This document shows positions 26,183 through 35,088 of a stretch of 64,000 nucleotides of DNA, one piece after another. Where the stretch lies: the NCBI GenBank assembly GCA_964411985.1, contig CAYPNF010000003.1, positions 62,001 to 126,000 on the forward strand. The letters are read 5' to 3'. Position 1 is the first letter of the stretch. Each line of letters starts with the position of its first letter. The notes beneath the pieces were generated by a model. The model was not told where the DNA came from, did no database searches, and saw nothing but the letters and a program-made list of their open reading frames with translations. The DNA comes from CAYPNF01 sp964411985. Its GTDB lineage: Bacteria; Verrucomicrobiota; Verrucomicrobiia; Limisphaerales; J093. A program made the position numbers and the translations under genes.

Positions 26183-26860
26183 ATGCCAATCACTCCCCAA
26201 TCACCCGTCGGCCCAGGAGAAAGTCCCTCCCCCACCGCCGCCAGCCTCGCGCCGACGGAAGAGCACCTCGACGCCGAAGAGCAGCGAATCCTCCTGGAGA
26301 AAGCCCGGCAAGCGGTCGAAGCCGCCATTCGCCAAGAGCCGATGCCGTCGTTCCCGGCAGATGCAATCAGCCCGCGCCTTCTTTCTCCACGCGGTTGTTT
26401 TGTTACCCTCACCTGGCAGGGCCGCCTACGGGGATGTATCGGACACGTCTTTCCAGACAAACCGCTCTGTCAAGTCCTCCTGGAGAGTGCCCGGAGCGCG
26501 GCCACCGCCGACCGCCGGTTTGATCCCATCACCCCCCAAGAACTGCCAAACCTCGAACTCGAGGTAAGTGTACTGACGGCACCGCGCCTCCTCCATTACA
26601 CCGACCCGGCGGATCTCCTGCAGCAACTCGAACCCGACCGTCACGGTGTAGTGATGCGCATTGGCCACTCCATGGCAACCTACCTTCCCCAAGTCTGGGC
26701 TCAGCTGCCCGACAAGGAGGACTTTCTGGACCGCCTCTGCGAGAAGGCAGGCCGTTGGGCGGGCGACTGGCGCAAGCAGGGTGTCGAGATCCTGCTCTAC
26801 GAGGTTCAACATTTCGGCGGACCATTGCGAAACACACCGGGCAGCGACAAACGATCCTGA
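26183..26860 (+). CDS. AMMECR1 domain protein (AmmeMemoRadiSam system protein A)
   Basis: 225 aa from the ATG at 26183 (a TTG at 26144 would add 13 residues). The AMMECR1 core is clear: GCFVTLTWQGRLRGCIGHVFPDKPL with the conserved LRGCIG, then ATADRRFDPITPQELPNLELEVSVL and a C-terminal EKAGRWAGDWRKQGVEILLYE. In many bacteria it sits with a Memo protein and a radical SAM enzyme thought to modify some substrate; neither partner is nearby here, so it is a solo copy. Its start faces the divergent phzF-like gene. Confidence 0.92.
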   Translation: MPITPQSPVGPGESPSPTAASLAPTEEHLDAEEQRILLEKARQAVEAAIRQEPMPSFPADAISPRLLSPRGCFVTLTWQGRLRGCIGHVFPDKPLCQVLLESARSAATADRRFDPITPQELPNLELEVSVLTAPRLLHYTDPADLLQQLEPDRHGVVMRIGHSMATYLPQVWAQLPDKEDFLDRLCEKAGRWAGDWRKQGVEILLYEVQHFGGPLRNTPGSDKRS

Positions 26861-26995
26861 TCGGTGTCTCGGCACCATGACCGCGGGTTCGGTCGCCTCG
26901 ACAACTGGTCTGCGATTCTCCCTCTCAACTCTGGGCTGCTCAACTCTGGGCTTGCAAAAACGCCGGTTTAGGCGGATAAGAGCATAAGTCACGGT

Positions 26996-27069
26996 GCGGG
27001 TGTGGTTCAGTGGTAGAACGCGGGCTTCCCAAGCCTGAAGTGAGGGTTCGATTCCCTTCACCCGCTCCA
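26996..27069 (+). tRNA. tRNA-Gly (anticodon CCC)
   Basis: 74-nt cloverleaf with encoded CCA. Acceptor GCGGGTG pairs with CACCCGC, the anticodon loop TTCCCAA gives anticodon CCC, the T-loop is GGTTCGATTCC, and the discriminator is T. Confidence 0.96.
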
Positions 27070-27435
27070 TTTCCTTCTTATTCATTTCCAACAACTTACG
27101 CAGCTTTCGGTACGGGTGATAGTAGCTCACTGACAATTTGCTGACAAAACCTGGCGAAAGCGCCGGGCAAGACAGCCGGAAGACCGCTGCGAAATCGGTT
27201 CTGCCCGGCATGGAAAACACGAACGTCAGCAGGGAAGAGAATTGTACAATGCTTGAGATCACGCCGAAGCCCTCGGACGAACTGTCCCTGGCCTCTTCAC
27301 GCCCGAGGCCTAGACCGGCAGGAGTTGGGGTGCCTTCATGCGAGTGGCAATTCGGCGTCTGCGTACCGTGGAGAGTCGAACTAGCCAGGCCCGGCATGGA
27401 TCCAGCAATTGGCAACGTCGATGCGGGCTAGTAAA
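27070..27435. other. Intergenic region after tRNA-Gly
   Basis: No supported gene. A frame from 27138 to 27431 is open but has no recognisable domain, no good ribosome site, and stop codons immediately upstream. A short direct repeat CTGACAA lies near 27131-27148. tRNA 3' ends are frequent integration sites, but no integrase or attachment duplication is visible. Confidence 0.4.
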
Positions 27436-27873
27436 TCAGATCGCGCCGCTAGGGTGAGCGGCTGCGGTAAAAGCCTCCAGGGTCGACGGGGAAAAGACCT
27501 GATCGAATAGAGGAAAGACCGAGTCCTCTTCCCATCGAAAGTGGCAGATGGAAAGGCTGAGGCCTTCCTTGAGGAGTCGGCGGGCCTCCGGAACGTTGGC
27601 GGCCGTCCGGGCACTTTCGAACCGACCGTCGATCTCCTCGTGGTCTTGATAGAGTTGAGCCAGTTCACCTCGCTCGGCCAGGCCTTGGTCCAAAGCCGAA
27701 TAGGCCAGATTTTGCTCAACATCGCCATGCGCAGCCAGGAGGCTCTCGATAATTCGGCTCACGAGCTGCACTTCTCCGAGCGTCTTCATTTCGGGCAACA
27801 ACTGATCCACTTCCTGGAACATCTTCCTCAAGAACACATGTTCAAGTCTTAAAGCATCGTTAATTGTGATCAT
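27436..27873 (-). CDS. Hemerythrin domain protein
   Basis: About 145 aa, nearly all one hemerythrin HHE four-helix bundle. Candidate iron ligands are His in DALRLEHVFLRK, LLAAHGDVEQN, QDHEEIDGRFE and SICHFRWEED. Such proteins bind O2, NO or act as iron-related sensors. I take the ATG at 27873; a GTG two codons earlier is also possible. It stands alone, convergent with nothing recognisable, between tRNA-Gly and a long gene-free stretch. Confidence 0.88.
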   Translation of the reverse strand: MITINDALRLEHVFLRKMFQEVDQLLPEMKTLGEVQLVSRIIESLLAAHGDVEQNLAYSALDQGLAERGELAQLYQDHEEIDGRFESARTAANVPEARRLLKEGLSLSICHFRWEEDSVFPLFDQVFSPSTLEAFTAAAHPSGAI

Positions 27874-28607
27874 ACGCACAACTTAGCGCACATTTTGTGC
27901 CAACGTGAGCCCAATCCAGTTCAACCGGAAAGTTTCCAAACCACGCCCTCGCGCATTTACAGCGGGATCCGGTCGAACCTTTCCCAAACGAGGCTCTATC
28001 AGCTCATTCATGGGAGACTCCCATGGTTCGAGTGGCACGTGTCCTCACGCTCATTCCTGGATCGAATGAACATTTATTAATCCTCCATTCATTCGCCGGT
28101 CATTATCGCATGTTACTTTCTTCATTAGATCGTATGTGTAGCGGCGATAGCGATGGGCCTCGGAACAGTCGGCGATGGCGTGCTAGAAACTCTGACCGAA
28201 GGCGGGTTTTCTGCGCAATTGGGCCATTTTAGCTTCGCTGCCGCAACTCGGATATCGGCGTTTCACCGCTCTGACCGAGAGGGCCAAAGGGCAAAGTACA
28301 TTTTAGACCTAGCGTGGTGAAAGGTTCATTCACCGGCAAGCAACCAAAACCAGGCGCCTAGCACCTCCCCGCTCGGCGCCTTTCTTGTCTCTGCGGCCAC
28401 CAATCCTAACCGGGAACGAACCGCAAGCCGCTCAGAGGATCACAAGGCCATCCTGGAGAGTTCAACGGGCGATCCGCAGAGAGGTCGCGGCTCTTTCCTT
28501 TACGAAACCGTGAACTCTGTTGTGCCGAGTAGTAGCGGAAGCGTCAACCTTCGGCATGTGAAATGCTTGGAAATTGCATAATCCTCCAACACCCAAGCAG
28601 AGTTAGA
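27874..28607. other. Gene-poor region with one terminator
   Basis: About 730 bp with no gene I can support. Its base composition is lower in GC than the flanks, especially near 28070-28140. The only clear element is the plus-strand terminator at 28352-28386. It may hold a decayed gene or a short RNA. Confidence 0.4.
28352..28386 (+). terminator. Intrinsic terminator with a CCTCCCC loop
   Basis: AGGCGCC (28352-28358) pairs with GGCGCCT (28375-28381), followed by TTTCTT. The 16-nt loop contains CACCTCCCCGC. No plus-strand gene ends upstream of it. Confidence 0.6.
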
Positions 28608-29270
28608 ATGACGGCCCCCAATCATCCGCACGTACCAAGACCCAATCTCATGAGAACTGTCCCTGAAGATCTCCTAGCCGGAGCGCTTGATGCATTCCCG
28701 TCGCCCGTCTTCGTCCTCGACTCCCTGTTGCGAATCCAGGCCAGTAATCAGGCGGCGCGACGGCTGGGGGTACACCACAATGCATCCCATCCTGGCGATT
28801 CAGCGGGGGAAGTACTCGACTGCATCCACGCCTTGGAAGACGCCTCGGGATGCGCTCACAATCCCGGCTGCAACAAATGCCTCCTCAGACAAACGGTCCG
28901 GTCCGTCACCAGGCCTGGCGAAACGAGAAGGCAGAGGGTGCGTGTCCGGATCCAACAGTTCGAACGTGAACGCGAGGTTCTGATGATTCTGACAGTTTCC
29001 CCCTTCCTCCATCGCGGGAAGACAGCTGTTTTACTTGTTTTGGAGGACGTGCGTGACTTGGGACAGGCTTCGCGACACTTGCCGTTTTGCAGACACTGCA
29101 AGAAGCTCCAAAATACCCAGCTTGACTGGGACAACCTGGAGGGCTACTTCAAGCGCCAGTGGGACATCGAGTTGGCCCAGGGGATCTGCCCAGATTGCCT
29201 CAAGAAACAGTTCCCAGAATTGATGAATGTCCGTGACCAGGCCATCAACGCCGCCTGGCAAAGAGCCTGA
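28608..29270 (+). CDS. PAS domain protein with two cysteine clusters
   Basis: Soluble sensor-like protein without kinase or DNA-binding domain, 220 aa from the ATG at 28608 (28563 is also in frame). A PAS domain (VPEDLLAGALDAFPSPVFVLDS onward) has an insertion with CAHNPGCNKC. The C-terminal tail carries FCRHCKKLQNTQLDW, then LEGYFKRQWDIELAQGICPD and a final Cys. This CxxCKK...GICPDC tail is familiar from PAS and receiver proteins where it probably binds a metal. Two Cys clusters suggest a redox- or metal-responsive switch (inference). No partner gene is adjacent. Confidence 0.8.
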   Translation: MTAPNHPHVPRPNLMRTVPEDLLAGALDAFPSPVFVLDSLLRIQASNQAARRLGVHHNASHPGDSAGEVLDCIHALEDASGCAHNPGCNKCLLRQTVRSVTRPGETRRQRVRVRIQQFEREREVLMILTVSPFLHRGKTAVLLVLEDVRDLGQASRHLPFCRHCKKLQNTQLDWDNLEGYFKRQWDIELAQGICPDCLKKQFPELMNVRDQAINAAWQRA

Positions 29271-29397
29271 CCCGACGATCTTCGGTGCTATGCCCCTGGA
29301 GGACGCCTTTCCGGCTAGGAAGGACGCGCCTGTCGGCTCGGCGGGACATCGGACTCCCTCGCTCCCGCCCCACAGCCAGTGTGGTGTTGGTCATCCC

Positions 29398-29433
29398 AAA
29401 TGAAAAGCACGCGGCCACTTGGACCGCGTGCTT
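29398..29433 (-). terminator. Intrinsic terminator of the Ig/cytochrome gene
   Basis: A 10-bp perfect stem AAGCACGCGG/CCGCGTGCTT (29405-29433) with a 9-nt loop. On the minus strand it is followed by TTTTCATTT, and it lies 40 bp after the stop at 29474. It could also stop the convergent PAS gene. Confidence 0.85.
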
Positions 29434-29473
29434 GCCTTAACTCCCCGAACCAAACCAAGGGCTCGTCTCGAAC

Positions 29474-31703
29474 TCAGTTGTCCTCTGGGAGAGTGCCAGG
29501 CAACAGGACTGCCCGGTAGAACCTGTTCGCGCTCTTGCTCGCCTCAGCATCGATGTACTGCACGGTCCCTTGCAGGGTTCGATTCGTGCAGACGATCTCC
29601 CAATCCACGAGGTTGCTGGAGACCTCAAGCCGATAGCTCGGCATTCCGCCCGCTGGCAAAACCACATGGAAACTATCCTTGTCAGGGCGTCCCGGTTTCA
29701 GTTCGGAGGCGTCCTTGTTCACGATGACAGCGGTGGCTTTTCCTGGCCGACCTACGGTGTAGGTGAGTGGAGCAGCCGCCGTTTCAAGCTTCAGGACGAC
29801 CGTTTGCATCCGATCCTGAGGTACAGAGTTCGGGAGCAGCGGATCTACCTGGATTTTGGCGCTGCGCTGTCCCGCTGCGATGGTCACCACGCCTGGGAGG
29901 GTGGTGTAATCGACGCCGTTGACGGCAGTGCCGTCCAAGGAGTAATGCACGATCAACTCATCGCCAGTGTCTCCACTGCGACGCACTTTGAAGATCGCCG
30001 GATCAGTTTTGGCGGGATTTGTCCGGACCGAGGCAACCGTATCGTCAGCTTCCACGCTCACGCGGGGAAGGTCTCCGGGCGTCACAATGATATGGACGGG
30101 ACTCGTCATGCTAACCACACCCTGACCGTCCGTGACTGCAGCCGTAAGCGTATAGGCACCGGCTTGAGCATCTCGCCAGACCAGGGAGAAATCGTCCCGG
30201 TCATGTTCCTCGCCTTCGCCCTCATCCTCATCCTCGCCCTCATCTTCGTCCTCGGCATGTTCCTCACCGTCGTGATTACGGGCATTAAGATCTTCCTCAC
30301 CATCCTCGTCCTCCGCATCCTCGTCCTCGCCCTTAACGACCCCCAGGCTAACGCCGTTGGCGAAGAATTCCACCTGAGTCGTGATGCTCGCTGGGTCGCG
30401 GACTTGAACAGTCAGTTTGACTGTCGCAGGGGCTACGAACGTTGACCCGTCCTGGGGCTCAACAATGTCAGCAAGCGGGTCCACCTGTCCCTCTTTGACG
30501 GTCAGCACTGCAGCGTCACTGGTCAAAGAGTTAACCCCATTGGCCACCAGCACGGTATAGCTACCTGCATCGCCAGTGCCCACCGCACTCAAACTCAGCG
30601 TCGAGCTGGTTTCGCCGCCGATATCGGCACCGTTCTTCTTCCATTGATAACTCAACGGTGGAGTGCCTGTGGCCACCACACTGAAGCTCACGTTAGCCCC
30701 CACGTTCACCGTCTGGCTCTGCGGCTGCGTCGTGATCGCCACTCCCACTGGCAACTCAGTCACCGTCAATACCGCAGCGTCACTGGTCAAAGAGTTGACC
30801 GCATTGGCCACCAGCACAGTGTAGCTGCCTGCATCGCCAGTGCCCACCGCACTCAAACTCAGCGTCGAGCTGGTTTCGCCGCNNNNNNNNNNNNNNNNNN
30901 NNNNNNNNNNNNNNNNNNNNNNNNNNNNNNNNNNNNNNNNNNNNNNNNNNNNNNNNNNNNNNNNNNNNNNNNNNNNNNNNNNTCACGTTAGCCCCCACGT
31001 TCACCGTCTGGCTCTGCGGCTGCGTCGTGATCGCCACCCCAACGGAACCTGGGTTCACCGTAATGGTCACCGGTGCGGACACCCCTGTGCCACCCAAATA
31101 ATCCGTCAACTCAGCGGTCAGGGTATAATTGCCCACCGGCAGACTCACATCGAATGAAAACGGCGCTGCCGTTGCCACCCCGAGCAAGGTCGGCCCGGAG
31201 AAGTACTCCACCTGAGCGACCGCTGCAACCGGAGTAGGCGTAGCGATAGTAAGAGTCGCTTCGTAAGGTGCAGGGAAACTACCTCCCGAAGTTGGGCTTG
31301 CAATCTGGACGGTCTGGGCCACCGGGACAGGCATCTCCCCAGGGTCACCAGGGTTTGTCACCTGCGCGCCCGGTATGGGGGGTGGCGTGGCTGGAGTCGT
31401 TCTGGTCCAAATCCCCTTTGGATCACCCAACTCTTGGCCATTGGTAAAGCCATCCCCATCCGAGTCAGCAAGGGCCAAGGCTGGAGTCCAGGTGCGGATC
31501 GGAGTTGAGTTTCGAAAAGCAACGCCGAAGGCATTTCGCGCACCATCAATGTCCGGGTCGGGATTGACATGGCAGGCAGTACAACTAGCGGTTGTACCGT
31601 TGGGGATCCGAGTCAGGTAGCTTTCTACGGCCACGGATTCTGCTTCGAGCAGCAGGGACACCAACCCTGCAAATACAGATAACCATTTTGAATCCTTCAT
31701 CAT
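29474..31703 (-). CDS. Secreted mono-heme c-type cytochrome with Ig and Calx-beta modules (interrupted by assembly gap)
   Basis: Start at the ATG 31703, with GGAAAG 5 bp upstream. Order: signal peptide; one c-heme site CTACH (Cys41, Cys44, His45); a Ca-binding-like DSDGDGFTNGQE stretch; a Big-type domain; at least two 88-residue Ig modules (TTQPQSQTVNVGANV ... YQWKKNGADIGG); another Big-type domain with an acidic insert of about 45 mostly Asp/Glu residues; a Calx-beta domain; and a C-terminal domain ending in RFYRAVLLPG. The 100-N gap (30883-30982) breaks the frame. Filling it with the 69 nt present in the neighbouring copy restores one frame of 732 aa. Likely cell-surface. It is divergent from the hydrogenase genes. 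Confidence 0.82.
30485..31045. repeat. Tandem near-identical Ig-module repeat with scaffold gap
   Basis: Two copies of a 264-bp unit (88 codons). The sequences at 30688-30741 and 30983-31036 are almost identical, as are those at 30500-30618 and 30764-30882. The N run sits in the second copy, and its flanks match the first copy at 30618 and 30688. Confidence 0.85.
30883..30982. other. Scaffold gap (100 N)
   Basis: Placeholder of exactly 100 N within the Ig repeat. The true length is probably 69 nt by comparison with 30619-30687. Confidence 0.95.
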
Positions 31704-32719
31704 AGACTTTCCATTTCGTTGTTTGTTCATATCAGACAGGAATCGCCGCTCAGGATGAGCGGCACGATACCGGGAGAGGAACTCCAGTGCGGCCCGTCCG
31801 ACGGGGTGGATCGCTGAACTCCGCACCCCGTAGATGCCACGAGCTCCGAGGCACCTTGAGCAACTGAAGAGGCGAGCTCGGTTTTGAGGGCTTTGTACTG
31901 TACGCTGATCACTGTTACTTTCAGCTCGTAAGGCGATCTGCAGAAGGCCCTCTGAGGGGGTCTTAAGGCAGGCACCACCAGATTCGTTAGACTGAGTACC
32001 CTTTTCATAGCACAAGGAATTTCGACTTTGATCACTCTGCATCGTTGCCTATCGTCGGATCACTCCGACCAGGTCAGTTTCGTCCGGCATCGAGAGCAGA
32101 CCGATTCATCATGAGAGCTAGTGAACACTATGCAGATGAACCGATGATGAAGCTTAGATTACTTTAGGTTCATTCTTCGGATGGCTTGCTGAGATCCATC
32201 GATTCCTAAAGACAGCGTGCCGGGCTCCCTTGTTCTTGACCTTCTGGGATGATCCACAATGAGGACACTGCCGTACAACTCTTGGACATGGCAGCAGCCG
32301 GTTACGGAAGCGCACATACAGGCGCTCGCCGAAACCTGGCCACCTCGACGGCGGCTTTCCACCTTCGTCTGGTCTTAGCGAGCCACTCTTTTAGGGGGAA
32401 GGCAAAAGAATGAAGAAATCTTCACGCAATATTCATCGAGCGTTCACACAGTACTGTTATTGGTTCGAGGTGACCATTAACAAAACTGCTTTGGTTCTCA
32501 CATCACGAGCAGAAGTTATAAAACTGCAGCAAGAAAGCCAGCCTCGCCCTGGTTGGCACCGGGTTTGCTAATTCACCATTAAGACTGCGAATGTTTGTCA
32601 ATAGTAGAGACAAGAGGATGATCGGAAGAATCGCCTCTTTTTTACGGTATCGGAACACCCCTCTTAAGCACCCAGTCCAACCTCAACGAATTGTCCATTA
32701 AGAAGAGAAAGACGAGACT
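31704..32719. other. Long divergent regulatory region between cytochrome and hydrogenase genes
   Basis: About 1 kb with no supported gene. It holds the sigma-54 promoter at 32553-32569. About 140 bp before that promoter lies the inverted repeat TGAAGA-AA-TCTTCA (32411-32424), in the position of an enhancer-binding site. GC content falls between 32390 and 32550, as expected for a control region. Confidence 0.55.
32553..32569 (+). promoter_or_regulatory. Sigma-54 (-24/-12) promoter of the hydrogenase genes
   Basis: TTGGCACCGGGTTTGCT matches YTGGCACGRNNNTTGCW at every fixed position but one. The invariant GG (32555-32556) and GC (32567-32568) are separated by exactly 10 bp. The expected start is near 32580, giving a leader of about 140 nt. 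Requires an NtrC-class activator. Confidence 0.8.
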
Positions 32720-33616
32720 ATGCAAATCACCCGACGTTCCTTCCTGCAATACTGCACCGCCGCCTCCTCCACTCTGGGTTTCGGCGCAGCGGAACTCCTC
32801 TGTGTCCAGGAGGCGATGGCCAATCCAAGCGCCCCATCCGTCCTCTGGCTCCAAGGAAGCGGCTGCACCGGCTGCACGATATCCTTCCTGAATTACATCT
32901 CGCCGACCGCTCCGCAGTCTGCCGCGGACATCCTCATCACCAACATCAACTTACTCTATCATCCAAATCTGTCGGCTGGCGCCGGGGACACTGTGGCTGC
33001 CATCGTCAACAAGGCGCTTACCAGTGGGAATTTCATACTTATTGTGGAAGGTGGAGTACCCACGGCCTTCGGGGGGCACGCTTGCTCCCCCTGGTCGGAG
33101 GCGGGGCGGGAAGTCACCTTTCAGGAAGCTGTCACCAAGCTGGCCGCCAAAGCCACCAAGGTTGTTTGCGTTGGCAACTGCGCATCATTTGGAGGCGTGT
33201 CGGCATCAGGCTCCAACCCGACCGGCGTCCAGAGTGTCAAGCAGGCCACCGGCAAGACCACCATCAACATTGCTGGCTGCCCTCCACACCCGAACTGGAT
33301 CGTTTGGGCCGTGGTGCAACTGCTCCAGGGAAAGACCATCGCGGTGGACTCTTGGGGAAGGCCCAAATACCTCTACGCTAAGAAAATCCACGACCAGTGT
33401 CCGCTGCGGGAAACCGGGGAGACCAACACCTTCGGCGTGGCCGGTGTCTGCCTGGAAAAACTGGGCTGCCGCGGACCGGAAACCTTCGCCAACTGTCCCA
33501 CGCAGAAGTGGAATAACGGCGTCAACTGGTGCATCGGGGCAAGCGCTCCCTGCATCGGGTGCACGTCTGCATCGTTCCCCAGCAACGAAGCACTCTTTCT
33601 CCATCCCAGCGCCTAA
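32720..33616 (+). CDS. hupS: [NiFe] hydrogenase small subunit, Tat-exported
   Basis: Electron-transfer subunit of an uptake-type hydrogenase. A twin-arginine signal (RRSFLQYC, residues 5-12) exports the folded dimer. The proximal cluster ligands lie in SGCTGC (Cys49, Cys52), VCVGNCASFGG and AGCPPHP. The distal cluster uses KKIHDQC and VCLEKLGC. The medial cluster uses FANCP, WCIG and CIGC. At 298 aa it ends directly after the last cluster and lacks the C-terminal membrane helix of group 1 membrane-bound enzymes (about 350-370 aa), so it should be periplasmic and soluble or held by a partner. The large subunit gene follows 26 bp later. The gene symbol is by family; hynB-type naming would also fit. 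Confidence 0.93.
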   Translation: MQITRRSFLQYCTAASSTLGFGAAELLCVQEAMANPSAPSVLWLQGSGCTGCTISFLNYISPTAPQSAADILITNINLLYHPNLSAGAGDTVAAIVNKALTSGNFILIVEGGVPTAFGGHACSPWSEAGREVTFQEAVTKLAAKATKVVCVGNCASFGGVSASGSNPTGVQSVKQATGKTTINIAGCPPHPNWIVWAVVQLLQGKTIAVDSWGRPKYLYAKKIHDQCPLRETGETNTFGVAGVCLEKLGCRGPETFANCPTQKWNNGVNWCIGASAPCIGCTSASFPSNEALFLHPSA

Positions 33617-33642
33617 CCCACCGACCAGAAAGGAACCTCTTT

Positions 33643-35076
33643 ATGCCAAGTATTGTTTCCATTGATCCTGTGACACGGCTGGAAGGTCATCTTCGCGTAG
33701 ACGTGACCATTGATACCGTCAATAACCGGCAGCAAGTGGTGGACGCTCGCGCCACCGGCACACTCTTCCGCGGTTTTGAGCAAATGCTCGCCAACCGCGA
33801 TCCATGGGACGCGCCGCACTTGACGCAGAGGGTTTGCGGCGTCTGCCCCACCCCCCACGGCATGGCGGCCGTGCTCGCCTTGGACAAGGCAGCGGGGAAA
33901 GCGCCACCGGCCAACGGCCGCATCCTGAGGAACTTTGTGCTCGGGGCCAACTTTGTTCAGTCGCATATCCTCCACTTCTACCATCTGGCGGCGCTGGACT
34001 ACATGGGGGGCCCGGCCATGCCACCATGGACACCGGGCTGGGAAGTGGACCGGCGCATTCCCGACTCCACCACCAACACGCTGATCGAACACTACAAGAC
34101 GGCGTTGAAAATGACCCGGCAGGCTCAGGAGATGGGTGCGGTGTTCGGCGGCCGACTCCCCCATTCCCCGGCGTACATTCCTGGCGGTTTCACCGACGTC
34201 CCCACCTCCGCGCAAATCAGCCAGGCACGGACTTATTGCAACGCCCTGGTGGCATTTGTGCGTGACGTCTATATCCCCGACGTCGAACTGCTCTTCAGCG
34301 TGTATCCTGACTATGCCAACGTGGGTGTTGGTTATGGCAACCTAATTGCCTTTGGCGTGTTCGACTTGGACGCACAAGGTCAGTCCAAGCTGCTCCGAGC
34401 GGGACGGGCCGCCAATGGCAGTCGCACCATTCAGGCTCTCAATGTGGCCTCCATTACCGAACACGTCACCAACTCCTGGTACGACAACACCAGCAACAAT
34501 CTCAACCCCTCCGTCGGTGTCACCAAGCCGGTCTATCCGAAGGACACCAAGGCCTACTCCTGGCTCAAGTCTCCGCGCTATGACAACCAGCCCTACGAAG
34601 CTGGCCCACTCGCTCGGATGTGGGTCAACGGCGACTACACCCGCGGCATCTCGGTTATGGACCGCCACAAAGCCCGCGCCCAGGAGGCGCTTAAGGTCGC
34701 CAACGCCATGCTAGGATGGCTGAATGAGATCAAAACCGGAGGACCGGTCTACGCCACCTACAACACCCCCGTAGCGGCGAGCGGCATTGGCCTCACCGAA
34801 GCCCCGCGCGGCGCGCTGGGTCACTGGGTCAAGATCGCCAACAGCAAGATCGCGAACTATCAGATCATCACGCCCACTTGCTGGAATGCCTCACCCCGCG
34901 ACACCGCCAACCTGCCCGGCCCCATTGAGAAAGCGCTCATCGGCACCCCCATCATCGATGCAGTAAAACCCATCGAGGTGGTGCGGGTCATACATTCCTA
35001 TGACCCTTGCCTTTCTTGCGCGGTTCACATCGTGAAGCCAGGTCGCAAAGAGGCCGTGGCGGTGATCTCCACCTAG
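33643..35076 (+). CDS. hupL: [NiFe] hydrogenase large subunit
   Basis: Catalytic subunit that splits H2 at the NiFe(CN)2CO centre. Start at ATG 33643 after AAAGGAACC; the frame open to 33529 overlaps the small subunit gene and is not used. 477 aa. The L1 motif RVCGVCP supplies Cys65 and Cys68; L2 DPCLSCAVH supplies Cys456 and Cys459. The 15 residues after His462 are the C-terminal extension removed by the maturation protease encoded next. The early VTRLEGHLRV motif is also standard. hyp maturation genes are not in the window. Confidence 0.95.
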   Translation: MPSIVSIDPVTRLEGHLRVDVTIDTVNNRQQVVDARATGTLFRGFEQMLANRDPWDAPHLTQRVCGVCPTPHGMAAVLALDKAAGKAPPANGRILRNFVLGANFVQSHILHFYHLAALDYMGGPAMPPWTPGWEVDRRIPDSTTNTLIEHYKTALKMTRQAQEMGAVFGGRLPHSPAYIPGGFTDVPTSAQISQARTYCNALVAFVRDVYIPDVELLFSVYPDYANVGVGYGNLIAFGVFDLDAQGQSKLLRAGRAANGSRTIQALNVASITEHVTNSWYDNTSNNLNPSVGVTKPVYPKDTKAYSWLKSPRYDNQPYEAGPLARMWVNGDYTRGISVMDRHKARAQEALKVANAMLGWLNEIKTGGPVYATYNTPVAASGIGLTEAPRGALGHWVKIANSKIANYQIITPTCWNASPRDTANLPGPIEKALIGTPIIDAVKPIEVVRVIHSYDPCLSCAVHIVKPGRKEAVAVIST

Positions 35077-35088
35077 AACCAAGCCTGC

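Noticed and set aside
26426..27415. Minus-strand 329-codon frame including a KGIEPSLQAWEARVLPLNHTR-like stretch
   Set aside because: That peptide is the well-known false translation of the strand opposite a tRNA-Gly gene; the frame also runs antisense through the AMMECR1 gene.
27138..27431. 97-codon frame after tRNA-Gly that could have been an integrase remnant
   Set aside because: No recombinase motif (R-H-R-Y) is visible and stops lie directly upstream.
28010..28035. TGGCACG sequence as a second sigma-54 promoter
   Set aside because: The -12 element is missing: CTCAC instead of TTGC at the required spacing.
30485..31045. Tandem repeats as a possible CRISPR array
   Set aside because: The unit is 264 bp and coding (Ig module), with no short repeat-spacer pattern. 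The 279-bp repeat near 63 kb was excluded for the same reason; no CRISPR array was found in the window.
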